From assembly GCF_000419765.1 (NCBI RefSeq), contig NZ_ATTQ01000003.1:124001-188000 (forward strand): a stretch of DNA of 64,000 bases. Direction: 5' to 3'. Shown here in pieces: positions 28,621 to 37,215 of this stretch; position 1 is the first letter of the stretch; the number at the start of each line of letters is the position of its first letter. Source of the stretch: Rhizobium mongolense USDA 1844 (GTDB taxonomy: Bacteria > Pseudomonadota > Alphaproteobacteria > Rhizobiales > Rhizobiaceae). The position numbers and the translations under genes were made by a program. The notes beneath the pieces are model-generated. The model had not been told where the DNA came from. It worked only from the letters and a program-made list of their open reading frames with translations, and made no database searches.

Positions 28621-30170
28621 CAATGATGCCCTGCCATATGCGCCCCGATGACGCCGATATCGGCCGAACGCGCCGGCGTCTCGTAGACGAGCTTGCCGTC
28701 CGAGATCACCATGATGCGGTCCGACATCTCGAGGAGCTCGTCGAGATCCTCCGAAAGAAGAAGGACCGCGGCTCCGGCATTGCGAGCCTTCATGATTCGG
28801 GCGCGGATTTCGGCGACGGCTGAGAAATCAAGGCCGAAACAGGGATTGGAGACGATCAGCAGATCGACATCGCCAGTCAGTTCGCGGGCCAGCACGGCAC
28901 GCTGCACGTTGCCGCCCGAAAGCGCTGCAATCGGCGAGGAGGAAGAGGCCGTTTTGACCTTGAAATCTGAGATCAGCGCCGACGCACGCTTCTTCATGCT
29001 GCTGCTGTTCAGCCAGATCGCGTCCTGGCCGTCCGGCTTCAAGTCGAAGGTGCGGAAGGCAAGGTTCTCGCTGACGGTCATTTTGGGCGCGCAGGCGTTC
29101 TGCAACGGCTCTTCGGGGATGAAACGCACCTTGTTCTTGCGGGTCTCCTCGCGGGTGGCGCCGTAAGCCTCGCCATTGACCATGACCTGGCCGGTATCGG
29201 TCGGGCGCTGGCCAGCGAGAATTTCTGTCAGCTCCTTCTGGCCGTTGCCGGAAATGCCTGCAATGCCGACAATCTCGCCGGAGCGGACCGTAAGCTCGTC
29301 GATTTCGATCGTCTTCAGGCCGGACCGGTCCGGGGCTTTCACCTGGCTTACTCTCAGCACCGGTCTTGCCGCTTCCGCCACCGGCAGACGGCTGTCGAGC
29401 TCGGCGAGCTTGACGTCGCCGATCATCATCGCCGCCATCTCGGCGGTGGAGAGCTCGCCGACCTTGCCGGTGCCGACCAGCTTGCCGCGACGCAGGATCG
29501 AGCACGCGTCGGCGAATTTCGTCACCTCATGGAATTTGTGGGAAATCATCAGCACGGTGAGCTCGCCGCGTTCGGTCATGCCGCGCACGATGCCGAGCAT
29601 CTCGTCGGCTTCGGCGGGGGTCAGCACGGAGGTCGGTTCGTCGAGGACGAGGAAGGAGCGGCCGAGATAGAGCTGCTTGACGATTTCGAGCTTCTGTTTT
29701 TCGCCGGCGGCAAGCTCGCTTACCGGCCTGTCGAGCGGGATCTTGAACGGCATGCGCTCCATGAAGGCCGCCAGATCCTTGCGTTCCCTGGCCCAGTTGA
29801 TCACCGCGGGTACTTCGGTGCGGCTGATGACCAGGTTTTCAGCGCCGGTCAGAGACGGAACGAGTGTGAAATGCTGGTAGACCATGCCGAGCCCATAGGT
29901 CGCGGCATCCCTGGGTGAGGCGATTGCCACCTCGTGGCCGTCGACCGACAGCGAGCCGGATGTCGCGTGATAGAAGCCCATGATGCATTTGACGAGCGTC
30001 GACTTGCCGGCGCCGTTTTCGCCAAGAAGCGCGTGAAATGAGCCGGCCGGAACGGCGATCGAGACGTTGTCGAGCGCGGTGAACGAGCCGAAGCGCATGG
30101 TCATGCCGAGCGTATCGATGCCGACCGCCTTGCCGGCCTTGGGGAGGGGCGTGTCGCGAACGGTGCTCAT
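28620..30170 (-). CDS. ABC transporter ATP-binding protein, BMP/nucleoside type (two ATPase domains)
   Basis: The protein has about 516 residues with tandem ATPase domains. Domain 1 has Walker [15 protein letters not shown], a signature-region variant [20 protein letters not shown] and Walker [13 protein letters not shown]. Domain 2 has a degenerate Walker A ([16 protein letters not shown]), signature [15 protein letters not shown] and a degenerate Walker B ([13 protein letters not shown]). This asymmetry is normal for RbsA-type and purine-nucleoside (YufO/NupA) ATPases. It energises uptake with the two permeases and the BMP lipoprotein-like binding protein of this operon. The ATG at 30170 overlaps the biuH stop. 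Confidence 0.9.
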   Translation of the reverse strand: MSTVRDTPLPKAGKAVGIDTLGMTMRFGSFTALDNVSIAVPAGSFHALLGENGAGKSTLVKCIMGFYHATSGSLSVDGHEVAIASPRDAATYGLGMVYQHFTLVPSLTGAENLVISRTEVPAVINWARERKDLAAFMERMPFKIPLDRPVSELAAGEKQKLEIVKQLYLGRSFLVLDEPTSVLTPAEADEMLGIVRGMTERGELTVLMISHKFHEVTKFADACSILRRGKLVGTGKVGELSTAEMAAMMIGDVKLAELDSRLPVAEAARPVLRVSQVKAPDRSGLKTIEIDELTVRSGEIVGIAGISGNGQKELTEILAGQRPTDTGQVMVNGEAYGATREETRKNKVRFIPEEPLQNACAPKMTVSENLAFRTFDLKPDGQDAIWLNSSSMKKRASALISDFKVKTASSSSPIAALSGGNVQRAVLARELTGDVDLLIVSNPCFGLDFSAVAEIRARIMKARNAGAAVLLLSEDLDELLEMSDRIMVISDGKLVYETPARSADIGVIGAHMAGHH

Positions 30171-30868
30171 GGCAGCTGGCTCACAAACGTTTCGGAATTG
30201 GAGACGGAGCCGAAGACGCCGCCCTGCATCTTCACCATCTTGATCGCGGCGAGGTGGTTTCCGTAGTCGGTCGCACCGCAGCAGTCCTCCAAAAGCAGGC
30301 ATTCGTAGCCGCGATCGTTCGCCTCGCGCATCGTCGTCGAGACGCAGACATCGGTGGTGATTCCCGTGAGGATAATGTTCTCGATGCGCTTCTGATTGAG
30401 GATGAGTTCGAGGTCGGTGGCGCAGAACGAGCCCTTGCCGGGCTTGTCGATGATCGTCTCGCCTTCGATCGGGTAGAGTTCGGGGATGATGTCCCAGCCG
30501 GGTTCGCCACGCGTCAGAATACGGCCGCAGGGGCCGGGATCACCAATGCCGGCGCCGATCCGCTGCGAGCGCCAACGTTTGTTGGCCGGCAGATCGGCGA
30601 GGTCGGGACGATGGCCCTCGCGGGTGTGGATGATGTGGTAGCCCTTGGCCCGCATGGCGGCAAGTACGTGTTTGATGGGTTCGATCGGTGCCTGCACCAG
30701 CGACAGGTCGTAGCCCATGTGGTCGACATAGCCGCCCTTGCCGCAGAAGTCCGTCTGCATGTCGATGATGATGAGGGCGGTGTTGTCCGGCCTCAGAGCG
30801 CCGTTATAGGGCCACGGATACGGATCGGCGTCGATAAAATGCCCTTTGGATTCGGCGATCGCGTCCAT
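30167..30868 (-). CDS. biuH: Biuret amidohydrolase (biuret to allophanate and ammonia)
   Basis: The 233-residue cysteine hydrolase has catalytic residues Asp36 ([11 protein letters not shown]), Lys142 (DKPGKGSF) and Cys175 ([10 protein letters not shown]). These are the positions I recall for the characterised Rhizobium leguminosarum biuret hydrolase, and the sequence as I remember it is nearly the same (for example [20 protein letters not shown]). The reaction releases ammonia and allophanate from biuret. I chose the ATG at 30868, not the TTG one codon earlier, because it gives this numbering. It sits between formamidase and the transporter ATPase. Confidence 0.92.
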   Translation of the reverse strand: MDAIAESKGHFIDADPYPWPYNGALRPDNTALIIIDMQTDFCGKGGYVDHMGYDLSLVQAPIEPIKHVLAAMRAKGYHIIHTREGHRPDLADLPANKRWRSQRIGAGIGDPGPCGRILTRGEPGWDIIPELYPIEGETIIDKPGKGSFCATDLELILNQKRIENIILTGITTDVCVSTTMREANDRGYECLLLEDCCGATDYGNHLAAIKMVKMQGGVFGSVSNSETFVSQLP

Positions 30869-30879
30869 CAATCTCTCTC

Positions 30880-31896
30880 CTATTCCGCGGCAGGTTTGAG
30901 GGGTTCGTCGTACCGGAGCATCGGCTTGTCAAATCCGCAGGACGTGCCGTCCTTGACCTTTATCTCGTCTTCCCACGGCAGGCGGTATTTCCCGGCGACG
31001 AGGTCGTGCATATAGGTGTAGGGCGCATCCTGCGCGCCGCCGGCGACGGCGACATAGCCGCGATGGCCGAACTGGTAGATGTTGTTCTCCACGCCCCAGC
31101 CGAGCCGGGCCTCCCGCACCAGGTCAGGACGCACCTCGGCGGTGATGATCTCGTTGACGCGGCCGGAGGTTCCATGGGCGATGATCGTGCCGTCGAAATT
31201 GCAGATCATGCCTTCGCCCATGGAATCGAACGTGCCGTCCGAGCCGCACATGCAGACATTCGCGGTGACCATCAGGTTGCAGAAGGCGTTGGCCTGATTG
31301 GTAAAACGCCAGGCTTCGCGGATCGGCGCCGTATAGCCGGCCGTGCGGATCATGATTTCGGCGCCCTTGTAGGCGCATTCGCGCGCCATCTCCGGGAACA
31401 TACCGTCATGGCAGATGATGAGCGCGAGCTTGGCACCGTTCGGGCCATCGATGACGGGAATGCCGAAATTACCGGGCTCCCAAGGCTCAACCGGCACCCA
31501 GGGATGCATCTTGCGGTAATAGAGCTTCAGCTCGCCCTGGTCGTCGATGACGATACCGGAATTGTAGGGCATGCCACCCGGATTGAGCTCCATGATCGAG
31601 AAGCATCCCCAGATTGCGTTGTCCCTGCAGGCCTGCTTGAAAGCCGCGACCTCCGGCCCGTCGAGCGTGCACATAATCTCCGGATTGATGTCCATGGAGA
31701 GGCCGTGCAGGGCGTATTCGGGAAAGACGACCAGATCCATGCCAGGCTGGTTGCGCCGCGCCTTGGCGACCAGATCGACGATCACTTGCGTCTGGCGCGC
31801 AAGATCGGCCTTGGTGACCGTCACCGGCAACTGAAGCTGCACGAGGCCGATGCCGACGCCGTGTTCGGATTTGTTGAGACCGCCAAGTCCGTTCAT
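30880..31896 (-). CDS. amiF: Formamidase / aliphatic amidase (nitrilase superfamily)
   Basis: The 338-residue cytoplasmic enzyme shows the Glu-Lys-Cys triad of carbon-nitrogen hydrolases: Glu60 in [10 protein letters not shown], Lys129 in YYRKMHPW and Cys162 in [11 protein letters not shown]. The total length and the extended C-terminus ([11 protein letters not shown], then [10 protein letters not shown]) are typical of formamidases, which hydrolyse formamide to formate and ammonia. The GGAG upstream supports the start at 31896. In this operon it would release ammonia from a small amide, and the true substrate may differ. Confidence 0.85.
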   Translation of the reverse strand: MNGLGGLNKSEHGVGIGLVQLQLPVTVTKADLARQTQVIVDLVAKARRNQPGMDLVVFPEYALHGLSMDINPEIMCTLDGPEVAAFKQACRDNAIWGCFSIMELNPGGMPYNSGIVIDDQGELKLYYRKMHPWVPVEPWEPGNFGIPVIDGPNGAKLALIICHDGMFPEMARECAYKGAEIMIRTAGYTAPIREAWRFTNQANAFCNLMVTANVCMCGSDGTFDSMGEGMICNFDGTIIAHGTSGRVNEIITAEVRPDLVREARLGWGVENNIYQFGHRGYVAVAGGAQDAPYTYMHDLVAGKYRLPWEDEIKVKDGTSCGFDKPMLRYDEPLKPAAE

Positions 31897-31908
31897 CGGA
31901 AAGCTCCG

Positions 31909-32835
31909 TTATTTCGTGAGCGACAGCGCGCCCGGCGCACCGGCGAGCGAGCGGGTGGGCGAGGACGTGGCAATCAGGATGATGAGGGTGAGCACGTAGG
32001 GCGCGGCGTAGAAGAGATAGTAGCCCTGTGTGACGCCGACCGATTGCAGCGCCGGGCCGAGCGCGCCGGCACCGCCGAAAAGAAGCGCGGCCAGGAAGCA
32101 GCCGATCGGGTTCCAGCGCGCGAATATGACAAGTGCGACCGCCATCAGGCCCTGGCCCGACGAGATGCCTTCATTCCACGAGCCGGGATAGTAGAGCGAG
32201 AGGTAGGCACCGCCGATCGCCGCCAGCGCACCGCCTGTGGCCGTCGCCAGCAAGCGAACCTGGTCCGGGTGGATGCCCATGGCCCGGGCCGCGTCCGTGC
32301 TGTCGCCGACGACGCGCAGGATCAGGCCGATGCGAGTGTTCTTGAACCCCCAGAAGAGGAAGAGTGCCAGCGCTGCGCCGAGGAAGAACAGCACGTTGAT
32401 GTTGAGTGCAGCCTGGATCTGCGGAGAGGTTGCCCAGCCGCCGAGCGGAATCGAGGGCAGTTTCGGCGCCACCGGCTGTATGAAGGACTTGCCGAGGAAG
32501 AAGGCGAGTCCGAGCCCGAACTGCATCATGGCGATGCCGATGGCGATGTCGTTGACCTTGGGGAACTTGCAGATCCAGCCATGGATCAGCCCGAAGATCG
32601 CGCCTGCCATCATGGCGGCGAGCACACCGAGGGTCGGCGAACCGGTGATCACCGCCACAGCATAGGCTGTCATGGCGCCGAAGACGAGGGTCCCTTCGAG
32701 CCCCAGGTTGATACGTCCGGAGCGTTCGGTAATCGTCTCGCCGAGGCTCACGAAGATGAACGGGGTCGAGACACGGATGGCACCGGCGAAAATCGCCAGT
32801 GGAACGCCCCAGATGCCGATCGCTGTTTCCTCCAT
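31909..32835 (-). CDS. ABC transporter permease (YufQ/NupC-like, BMP system), second permease
   Basis: The 308-residue inner-membrane protein has about eight to nine hydrophobic segments and the conserved SGRINLGLEGTLVFGA motif of the purine-nucleoside/BMP permease family. A coupling-helix-like NDIAIGIAMMQF follows. It starts at the ATG (32835) overlapping the previous permease stop. It forms the membrane channel with the neighbouring permease and the ATPase at 28620-30170. Confidence 0.87.
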   Translation of the reverse strand: MEETAIGIWGVPLAIFAGAIRVSTPFIFVSLGETITERSGRINLGLEGTLVFGAMTAYAVAVITGSPTLGVLAAMMAGAIFGLIHGWICKFPKVNDIAIGIAMMQFGLGLAFFLGKSFIQPVAPKLPSIPLGGWATSPQIQAALNINVLFFLGAALALFLFWGFKNTRIGLILRVVGDSTDAARAMGIHPDQVRLLATATGGALAAIGGAYLSLYYPGSWNEGISSGQGLMAVALVIFARWNPIGCFLAALLFGGAGALGPALQSVGVTQGYYLFYAAPYVLTLIILIATSSPTRSLAGAPGALSLTK

Positions 32836-33965
32836 CACAGGCTCCTCGTCCAAAGATCGGGATTGAAGACCTTGAACCGTCCGTAGAAGGTCTCGCAGAC
32901 GAGAATGACGATGAAGAGCGTCCCCTGCAGCACCAGCACCGTCGCATCCGGCAGACCCATGCGCCGCTGGATGAGGCCACCCGAAGCATCAATGCCGCCG
33001 AGCAGGATGGCGACGGGGATGATCGCCAGCGGGTTGTGGCGGGCGAGGAAGGCGACGAGGATGCCGGTATAGCCGTAGCCGGCTGCCAGCGAGGCGTTGG
33101 CACTCCCCTGTACCGCCGCCACTTCGATCATGCCTGCCAGACCGGCGAAACCGCCGGCAAGCGCAGTAAATCCGACGATCAGCTTGCCGACGGCCAAACC
33201 CTGGATCTGCGCGGCGCGCACGTTGCCGCCGGCGATGCGGGCCGCAAATCCGTAGCTGGTCGCTTCGATCAGCACCCAGGAAATGATGCAGGCGAAAATG
33301 CCGACGACCAGACCCCAATGCACATCCATGCCGGGAATATTGCCGAGCATGTATTCCGCCGGCAGCGGCTCGGTCGACGGCTTGTTGAGGCTTGCGGGAT
33401 CGCGCAGCGGTCCTTCGACAAATTGGTTCATCAAGGCGATGGCGATATAGGAGAGCAGCAGCGACGAGATGGTTTCGTTGACGCCACGGGAGTGGCGCAG
33501 GAAACCGGCAAGGCCGATCCAGATACCGCCGACCACCATGGCAGCGATCGCCATCAGAATGAGGCTGAGGAAAACAGGCGCGGTGCCGGCGAGCGGCAGA
33601 GCCATGGCCGCGGCAGCAACGCCGCCCAGCACGACCGCTCCTTCCCCGCCGATGATGACGAGGCCGAGGCGGGCGGGCAGGGCGACGCAGAGCGCCGTCA
33701 GGAGAAGGGGTGCGGCGCGGCTGAGGCTGTTTTGCACCGAAAACCAGCTGCCGAAGCCGCCGGTATACATCAGTTGGAAGAGGGTGGCCGGCGACTTGCC
33801 GACCACCAGGATGAAGAGGGAGAAGAGCGAAAGACCAATGAGGATGGCCGCAAGGCCGATGACGATCGGCTCGGCTCGCCGCGCGATCCATTCGAGGACG
33901 GGGCGCAGCGAAGCCGGTTTTTCGGAGGCGATGGATATTGCGGGATCATTGGCCTCGATGGTCAT
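32835..33965 (-). CDS. ABC transporter permease (YufP-like, BMP system), first permease
   Basis: The 376-residue inner-membrane protein has about ten hydrophobic segments. The family motifs LGLVIIGGEGAVVLGGVAA, RGVNETISSLLLSYIA and GYGYTGILVAFLARHNPLAI are present. I chose the ATG at 33965, which follows AAGGGAGAAG. The upstream in-frame extension has no homology. It lies 20 bases after the binding-protein gene and overlaps the next permease by one base. Confidence 0.87.
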   Translation of the reverse strand: MTIEANDPAISIASEKPASLRPVLEWIARRAEPIVIGLAAILIGLSLFSLFILVVGKSPATLFQLMYTGGFGSWFSVQNSLSRAAPLLLTALCVALPARLGLVIIGGEGAVVLGGVAAAAMALPLAGTAPVFLSLILMAIAAMVVGGIWIGLAGFLRHSRGVNETISSLLLSYIAIALMNQFVEGPLRDPASLNKPSTEPLPAEYMLGNIPGMDVHWGLVVGIFACIISWVLIEATSYGFAARIAGGNVRAAQIQGLAVGKLIVGFTALAGGFAGLAGMIEVAAVQGSANASLAAGYGYTGILVAFLARHNPLAIIPVAILLGGIDASGGLIQRRMGLPDATVLVLQGTLFIVILVCETFYGRFKVFNPDLWTRSL

Positions 33966-33985
33966 GGCGCTTCTCCCTTCGCGGT

Positions 33986-35113
33986 TTACGCTGTGGACCC
34001 GACGACGCCCTCGACCAGGTAGTTCATGCTTTCGAGCTCGATCGCGTCTTCGGCGTAGCTCTTGCCGGCAGCCACGACGGTATCGCCCTTGTTGTCCTTC
34101 AAGGGTCCCTTGAAGACCGAGAAGCCACCCTTCATCATCTGAGCCTGCGTGGCTTCGAAGGCCTTGCGGCCCGCCTCGGACACGCCGGGGCCGAGCGCGC
34201 TCATCTTCACGAAGCCATCCTTCAGGCCGCCGCGCACGAAGTTGCCGAGCTTTTCGCCGGCCTGCGCCTTCTTGACGAAGTCGCTGTAGACGTTGCCCCA
34301 GGCCCATTCAGCGCCCGTGAGATATTTTTCGGGGGCGAGCGGGCTCTGATTGGCGTGATAACCGCAGATGAAGGCGCCTCGGCCGGCGCCGGTTTCTACG
34401 ACGACCTTCGGGCTGTCGACGTGGCAGGTGATGACGTCGGCGCCTTGGTCGACTAGCGCGTTGGTGGCTTCGGCTTCCTTGACGGCGAGCGACCATTCAC
34501 CGGTGAAGATCACCTGGCAGGTGATGGTCGGATCGACTGCGCGCGCCCCTAGCAGGAACGCGTTGATATTCTGCAGGACCTGCGGGATCGGCTTTGCGGC
34601 GATGAAGCCGATCTTTTTGCTTTTTGTCGCATGGCCGGCGGCGATGCCGTTTAGATACTGGCCTTGGAAGATATAGCCGAAATAGGAGCCGGTGTTGGCG
34701 GGGTGCTTGCCTTCCTGCCAAAGCCCGCCGCAGTGGCGGAACTGGATGTCGGGATATTTAGCCGCCATGGCCAGCATGTGGGGATCGAAGTAGCCGAAGG
34801 AGGTCGGGAAGAGCAGGGTCGCGCCGTCCAGGTTAATCATGGATTCCATCGTCTTCTGGACGTCGACGGTCTCCGGAACGTTCTCTTCTTCGACCAGCGT
34901 CACGCCCGGCATGGCCTTGATGACGGCGGCGCCTTCCGCATGGGCCTGATTGTAGCCGTAGTCGTCCTTGGGGCCGACATAGATGAAGCCGACGGTAAGA
35001 GCGGTTTGGGCTGCGGCGGGGGAGCTCATCAGGCCCGGCATGGTACCGGAGAGCAGACCGGCAGCGGAAGCCTGGAGGAAATTGCGGCGGTTCATGGAAA
35101 GGAGTTTGGTCAT
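33986..35113 (-). CDS. BMP-family ABC substrate-binding protein with Tat-type signal
   Basis: The protein has about 375 residues. The N-terminus carries a twin-arginine signal (NRRNFLQASAAGLLSG) and a cleavage-like AAAQ. The mature part begins LTVGFIYVGPKDDYGYNQAHAEG and continues through VIFTGEWSLAVKEAEATNALVDQGADVITCH, matching BMP/PnrA periplasmic binding proteins. The start at 35113 has AAGGAG eight bases upstream. It would capture the substrate in the periplasm, given the enzymes a small nitrogenous compound such as biuret. It is the first gene of the nine-gene operon. Confidence 0.88.
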   Translation of the reverse strand: MTKLLSMNRRNFLQASAAGLLSGTMPGLMSSPAAAQTALTVGFIYVGPKDDYGYNQAHAEGAAVIKAMPGVTLVEEENVPETVDVQKTMESMINLDGATLLFPTSFGYFDPHMLAMAAKYPDIQFRHCGGLWQEGKHPANTGSYFGYIFQGQYLNGIAAGHATKSKKIGFIAAKPIPQVLQNINAFLLGARAVDPTITCQVIFTGEWSLAVKEAEATNALVDQGADVITCHVDSPKVVVETGAGRGAFICGYHANQSPLAPEKYLTGAEWAWGNVYSDFVKKAQAGEKLGNFVRGGLKDGFVKMSALGPGVSEAGRKAFEATQAQMMKGGFSVFKGPLKDNKGDTVVAAGKSYAEDAIELESMNYLVEGVVGSTA

Positions 35114-35190
35114 CGGAATGCTCCTTGCGGCGCGGGGAGGTTTACGAACGGGTACAGAAAAGTGCATGCAATGTGCGTGCCAGAAACTAA

Positions 35191-35206
35191 TATACTGATT
35201 AGTATA
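35191..35206. promoter_or_regulatory. Candidate GntR operator upstream of the nitrogen operon
   Basis: TATACT and AGTATA form a six-base inverted repeat around GATT, about 80 bases before the binding-protein gene and on the side facing the divergent GntR gene. Arm length and spacing suit a dimeric GntR regulator. This is inference from position and symmetry only. Confidence 0.45.
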
Positions 35207-35449
35207 CGTTATTAATGAAACAAAGAACTGCTCCATGGAAAGTGCATACAGATTGATCGCGCATTCGCATAAAAAATAGTCAGTACATATTTATTGTTCA
35301 TTATGACTGCCCCGATAGTATCGCATCGGCGATTCTGACGCGTCTACTGCTTCAAAAAGTGAAAATGTAACAATATCTTCGCTGCGCTGTTTGACTTATG
35401 GAGTCCCGAGCGGCATCTGTATGCAGAATGGTGACGTAAGTAGATTCGC

Positions 35450-36127
35450 ATGGTGAAGCAGGCTAGACGCAGAGAAGTCATCCGCGCCGGAACCACCGTC
35501 GAGCAGATGGTGCGGGCGATTTCCGATATGATCGTCACGGGTGCAATCCTGCCGGGCGCGAAGTTGGACGAGGTGTCGCTCGCGGTCCGTTTTGACGTTT
35601 CGCGCACACCCGTACGAGAGGCTTTGCGCGAGCTGGGCGCCATGGGATTGGTCGTGCGCGAGCCAAACCGCAGTGCCGTCGTTACCAATGTCACCGAGGC
35701 TTATCTGCATTCGATGTTCGAGGCGATGGCGGAACTCGAAGCGATCTGCGCCAGGCTTTCGGCCGACCGTATGACGGTCGATGAGCGGCGCGCGCTTGAG
35801 TTGATGCATCGAGGATCGATGAGGCTGGTGCATGCCGGCGCGGAAGAGGAATATTCGGTTCACAACACCGAATTCCACACCCGGCTTTATCGCGGCGCGC
35901 ATAACGATCATGTCTTTGAAATGGTAACCCAGACGCGGGCACGGCTTGCGCCTTTTCGGCGGGCGCAGTTCCGTCTGCCCGGGCGTCTGGCGAAATCCTA
36001 TGAAGAGCACGGTCGGATCGTGACCGCGATCATGCGAGCGGATGCCGCGGCCGCGGGGCAGGCGGCATATTCCCATGTGGAAATTGTTAGCGATGCCAGC
36101 GCGGTATTCGCAGCTGCCGGAGAGTGA
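35450..36127 (+). CDS. GntR-family (FadR subfamily) transcriptional regulator
   Basis: The protein has 225 residues. The winged helix-turn-helix (DMIVTGAILPGAKLDEVSLAVRFDVSRTPVREALRELGAMGLV) is standard GntR. The all-helical FCD effector domain shows metal-binding candidates in HNTEFHTRLYRGAHNDHV. It is divergent from the BMP-amidase operon, the usual arrangement for a local regulator. The last bases abut an IS3 remnant. Confidence 0.9.
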   Translation: MVKQARRREVIRAGTTVEQMVRAISDMIVTGAILPGAKLDEVSLAVRFDVSRTPVREALRELGAMGLVVREPNRSAVVTNVTEAYLHSMFEAMAELEAICARLSADRMTVDERRALELMHRGSMRLVHAGAEEEYSVHNTEFHTRLYRGAHNDHVFEMVTQTRARLAPFRRAQFRLPGRLAKSYEEHGRIVTAIMRADAAAAGQAAYSHVEIVSDASAVFAAAGE

Positions 36128-36690
36128 TGCCCTCGCGGATCGTCGCCGAACTGTCACTGGATATCGCCATGCTCCAGACGTTCTGTCAAAAAAGCTTTGG
36201 GGCTCGCAAGCGCAAGCTTGTCGACGCGATCAAGGCGGACTGGAAGGTCTCGATCCGGCGTGCATGTTCGGTGTTGAAGATCGATCGCTCGCTTTATGTC
36301 TGCAGGGCCAGGCGCGGCGAGCAGGCCGAACGCTGAAGATCAAGGACATCTGCCAGACGCGGGTGCGTTACGGCTACCGGCGCGTTCACATCCTGCTCAA
36401 TCGCGACGGGCGGCCTGTCAATCCGAAGCGAATCTATCGCCTTTACAAGGAGATGGACCTCCAGCGCAACAAGGATTCCCAAGCGCCGCGTCAAAGGGAA
36501 GCTTCGGGCGGATCGCACGGAAGCGTCCCATTCCAACCAAATGGACTTTGTTCATGACCAGTTGGCCACGGGGCGCAAAATCCGGGTGCTGACAGTGGTC
36601 GACGCTTTCTCGCCATTTTCGTCTGCGGTCGATGCACGCTTCAGCCATCGGGGCGAGGATGTGGTTCGGGCACTCGAGCGGGTGTGCTGA
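36128..36690 (+). pseudogene. IS3-family transposase remnant (orfA end and orfB start)
   Basis: Pieces of an IS3-family transposase appear in order but in different frames. They are VAELSLDIAMLQ and DVLSKKL (end of orfA), RKLVDAIKADWKVSIRRAC, RYGYRRVHILLNRDGRPVNPKRIYRLYKEM and MDFVHDQLATGRKIRVLTVVDAFS. The frame stops at EDVVRALERVC, before most of the DDE catalytic domain. Neither terminal inverted repeat was recognised. It is non-functional and marks an old insertion between the nitrogen operon and the alginate locus. Confidence 0.85.
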
Positions 36691-37215
36691 CAGGTCGGTT
36701 AATCGTGCTTCGAAGGAGAACGGAATGCCACACATAGCTGCTGGGAAATTGCATTAGCGTTCGCGATGGCGTCCGTTCCCGACGCCTTGAGTCAAGTGAC
36801 AGTCCTTGGGTGCGGTTGCGTTCACATTCGATGGGGCCGGCAATGTCGGCGATACTAAAGCCGTCTTGGCGCGCTCAGCAGCCGAGCATTCCAATCCCGG
36901 AAGAGATCACGCGTCTCACCGGCAATGCCCACGGCATGGTGGTCGACCAATTGAGTTTCAAAGAAGAACCGGCCCTTCCCCGACGGTGATATCTATTTGC
37001 CACTGAACCCAGGGAGGCGACCAGCGCCTTTACGTTCCCGTAGCAATTCTTCCCGCATAGTAAGGCCAAGCAAAACGATAACGGGACGGTTCGGAAACTC
37101 ATTCGTACCGGGCCCCACAAGTTGTCTTAGCGTTTTCGGCGAACAGTCTCGTCGGATTCACATGCATCCAAGTTCCTGATGAGACGAGATATTATCCCTC
37201 TTTGAGGATGAGTTA
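36691..37215. other. Intergenic stretch upstream of the PL7 lyase
   Basis: These 525 bases follow the IS3 remnant. A fragment near 36885-36985 reads IPIPEEITRLTGNAHGMVVDQLSFKE but has no start site and no family I can name. The promoter of the lyase gene presumably lies at the right end. No clear repeat or regulator site was seen. Confidence 0.3.

Noticed and set aside
31006..32886. 626-codon plus-strand frame across formamidase and permease genes
   Set aside because: It spans two real genes in antisense and has no homology or start site.
32400..34307. Extended open frame upstream of the first permease start
   Set aside because: The extra N-terminal residues are antisense-like Arg-rich sequence overlapping the binding-protein gene. 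The homology and Shine-Dalgarno support the start at 33965.
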